From contig JBNGIQ010009040.1 in NCBI GenBank assembly GCA_049999765.1, forward strand, positions 71,040 through 115,072: DNA of 44,033 nt. The letters run 5' to 3'. The position numbers and the translations under genes were made by a program. Every line of letters begins with the position of its first letter. The stretch's first letter is position 1. The notes under the pieces are model-generated. The model did not search any database and was not told where the DNA came from. It saw only the letters and a list, made by a program, of their open reading frames with translations. Below are positions 43,290-44,033 of the stretch, one piece after another. Origin of the DNA: Phaeoceros laevis. Lineage: Eukaryota; Anthocerotophyta; Anthocerotopsida; Notothyladales.

Positions 43290-43533
43290 CGCAGCCAAGC
43301 CAGAGACGGGAGCCTATGGAATGCAGGATGGTGGTATGGAAATGGCCGCCAAGCCGGAGACGGGAACCCCTGCACAGGAGGGTGGTGGTGTGGAAGAGGC
43401 CGCCAAGCCAGAGACGGGAACCTCTGGACAGGAGGGTAGCGTGGGGTACGCCGCTAAGCCTGAGACTGGAACCTCTGGACAGGAGGGTGGTGAGCAATCT
43501 CCCAAGAGGCGGGTGACATTCAAAGACGAGTGA
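43246..43533 (+). CDS. Overlapping +1 frame with KPETG repeats and an RVxF-like end
   Basis: Overlapping the end of the CD36-like frame, the +1 frame is open from 43246 and encodes four repeats of AAKPETG followed by Gly/Glu-rich spacers (GTSGQEGG type). It ends EQSPKRRVTFKDE-stop. Composition resembles the protein's own tails, so this may be the true or an alternative C-terminus reached by splicing or a frameshift. A short GT-AG interval (about 43210-43249) would keep phase but is only about 40 bp. The final RRVTF fits the protein phosphatase 1 docking motif R/K-V-x-F. Coding status is unproven. Confidence 0.5.
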   Translation, partial: AAYLKILPTKTMWNNAAKPETGAYGMQDGGMEMAAKPETGTPAQEGGGVEEAAKPETGTSGQEGSVGYAAKPETGTSGQEGGEQSPKRRVTFKDE

Positions 43534-44033
43534 CCCAGTAAGCAACATGTATGCAACTAGCTGAGACGTTTCAGTAGGCGGATTGCATTTGGGACAAAAC
43601 GGGCCTGGATTCTGAGGCTAGCTTGCAACATGCTGTGGGAGTTGGAGGTCGTGGGCACAGAATTCAACAAATCCTCCACGAGAACGTGGTGATGTATTGG
43701 CCATCTTTGCAGGATAGGTAGCCAGCATTTTTAGGTTTGTGTTCCCTGTTGATGTTGAAGCCTGGACAAAGCATAGCTAGTCAGAGGTTGCTCCTTCCAG
43801 ACTTCAACAGCGGGAACAACTCTAATCAACTTGTCCATGACAAATGGAGGGGACAAAATGCTCCGACTTGATATGCTGAACACCTGTCATATGGTCAATG
43901 GTTTTTCTGGGAGGTGAGTATGGCAGTCCTTTTGGCCAGCGCACAAAAACACTAGTTTCGCCTTTTTTTTCGTAGAAGCGCAGGCGAAACCCCTTTGCGG
44001 CCCGCGCTTTGCGGCGCCGCAGGGTGTCAGATA
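43534..44033. other. 3' flank, no gene recognised
   Basis: This lies downstream of the CD36-like gene. There is a T-run near 43963 and a G/C-rich end (gcgcc/ggcgc) at 44010-44020. No frame is convincing. Confidence 0.45.

Overview
The window is plant nuclear DNA. The evidence is a plastid FtsH2 protease, a plastid omega-6 desaturase, plastid ribosomal protein L10, two very large organellar PPR proteins of the PLS/E class, spliceosomal GT-AG introns and a nuclear gene for mitochondrial-type ribosomal protein L16. Short introns (about 90-240 bp), large PPR genes, PPR pseudogene arrays, a nuclear-located mitochondrial uL16 and a CD36-family gene fit an early-diverging land plant (lycophyte or bryophyte grade) better than a seed plant. 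The species cannot be named from this sequence.

Layout. 0-2.1 kb holds broken PPR genes on both strands, including a tandem array of about 306-bp PPR units. 3.1-4.7 kb is a four-exon gene with a winged-helix-like C-terminus. 5.5-7.0 kb is a seven-exon peptidyl-tRNA hydrolase 2 gene (minus), divergent from an intronless FTSH2/VAR2 gene (7.5-9.6 kb). 10.56-13.5 kb is a sharply AT-rich island with a broken tyrosylprotein sulfotransferase gene. 14.0-15.0 kb is another decayed PPR array. 15.3-16.7 kb is an intronless plastid FAD6. 16.8-19.1 kb is a tandem duplication of about 461 bp whose first copy is interrupted by a 1,395-bp inverted-repeat element. The second copy keeps the empty site. A duplicated 3' end of FTSH2 follows. 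19.6-21.2 kb is the seven-exon splicing factor YJU2/CWC16 (minus), and an inverted, intron-containing fragment of it lies at 22.7 kb.

23.5-24.3 kb is plastid L10 (minus). 25.4-27.0 kb is an unrecognised 535-residue protein (minus), head-to-head with NIP7 across only about 40 bp. 28.1-32.0 kb and 32.8-37.0 kb are two divergent paralogous PPR genes with about 8 and 10 PLS-type units and E domains but no DYW deaminase domain. 37.8-38.3 kb is the mitochondrial uL16 gene (minus). 38.7-43.3 kb is a six-exon gene for a CD36/LIMP-2-type two-pass membrane protein with long disordered cytosolic tails, one carrying repeated R-x-x-S motifs.

There is no operon logic. The genes are ordinary nuclear units, several in divergent pairs. 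Many serve organelles: FtsH2, FAD6 and L10 in plastids, uL16 in mitochondria, and the PPRs in organellar RNA processing. The 16.8-23.2 kb stretch is a mosaic of local duplications. The most unusual gene is the CD36-like receptor. The cleanest mobile-element evidence is the element with its paralogous empty site. All exon structures were worked out by eye from frame, splice consensus and family conservation, without transcripts or database searches.
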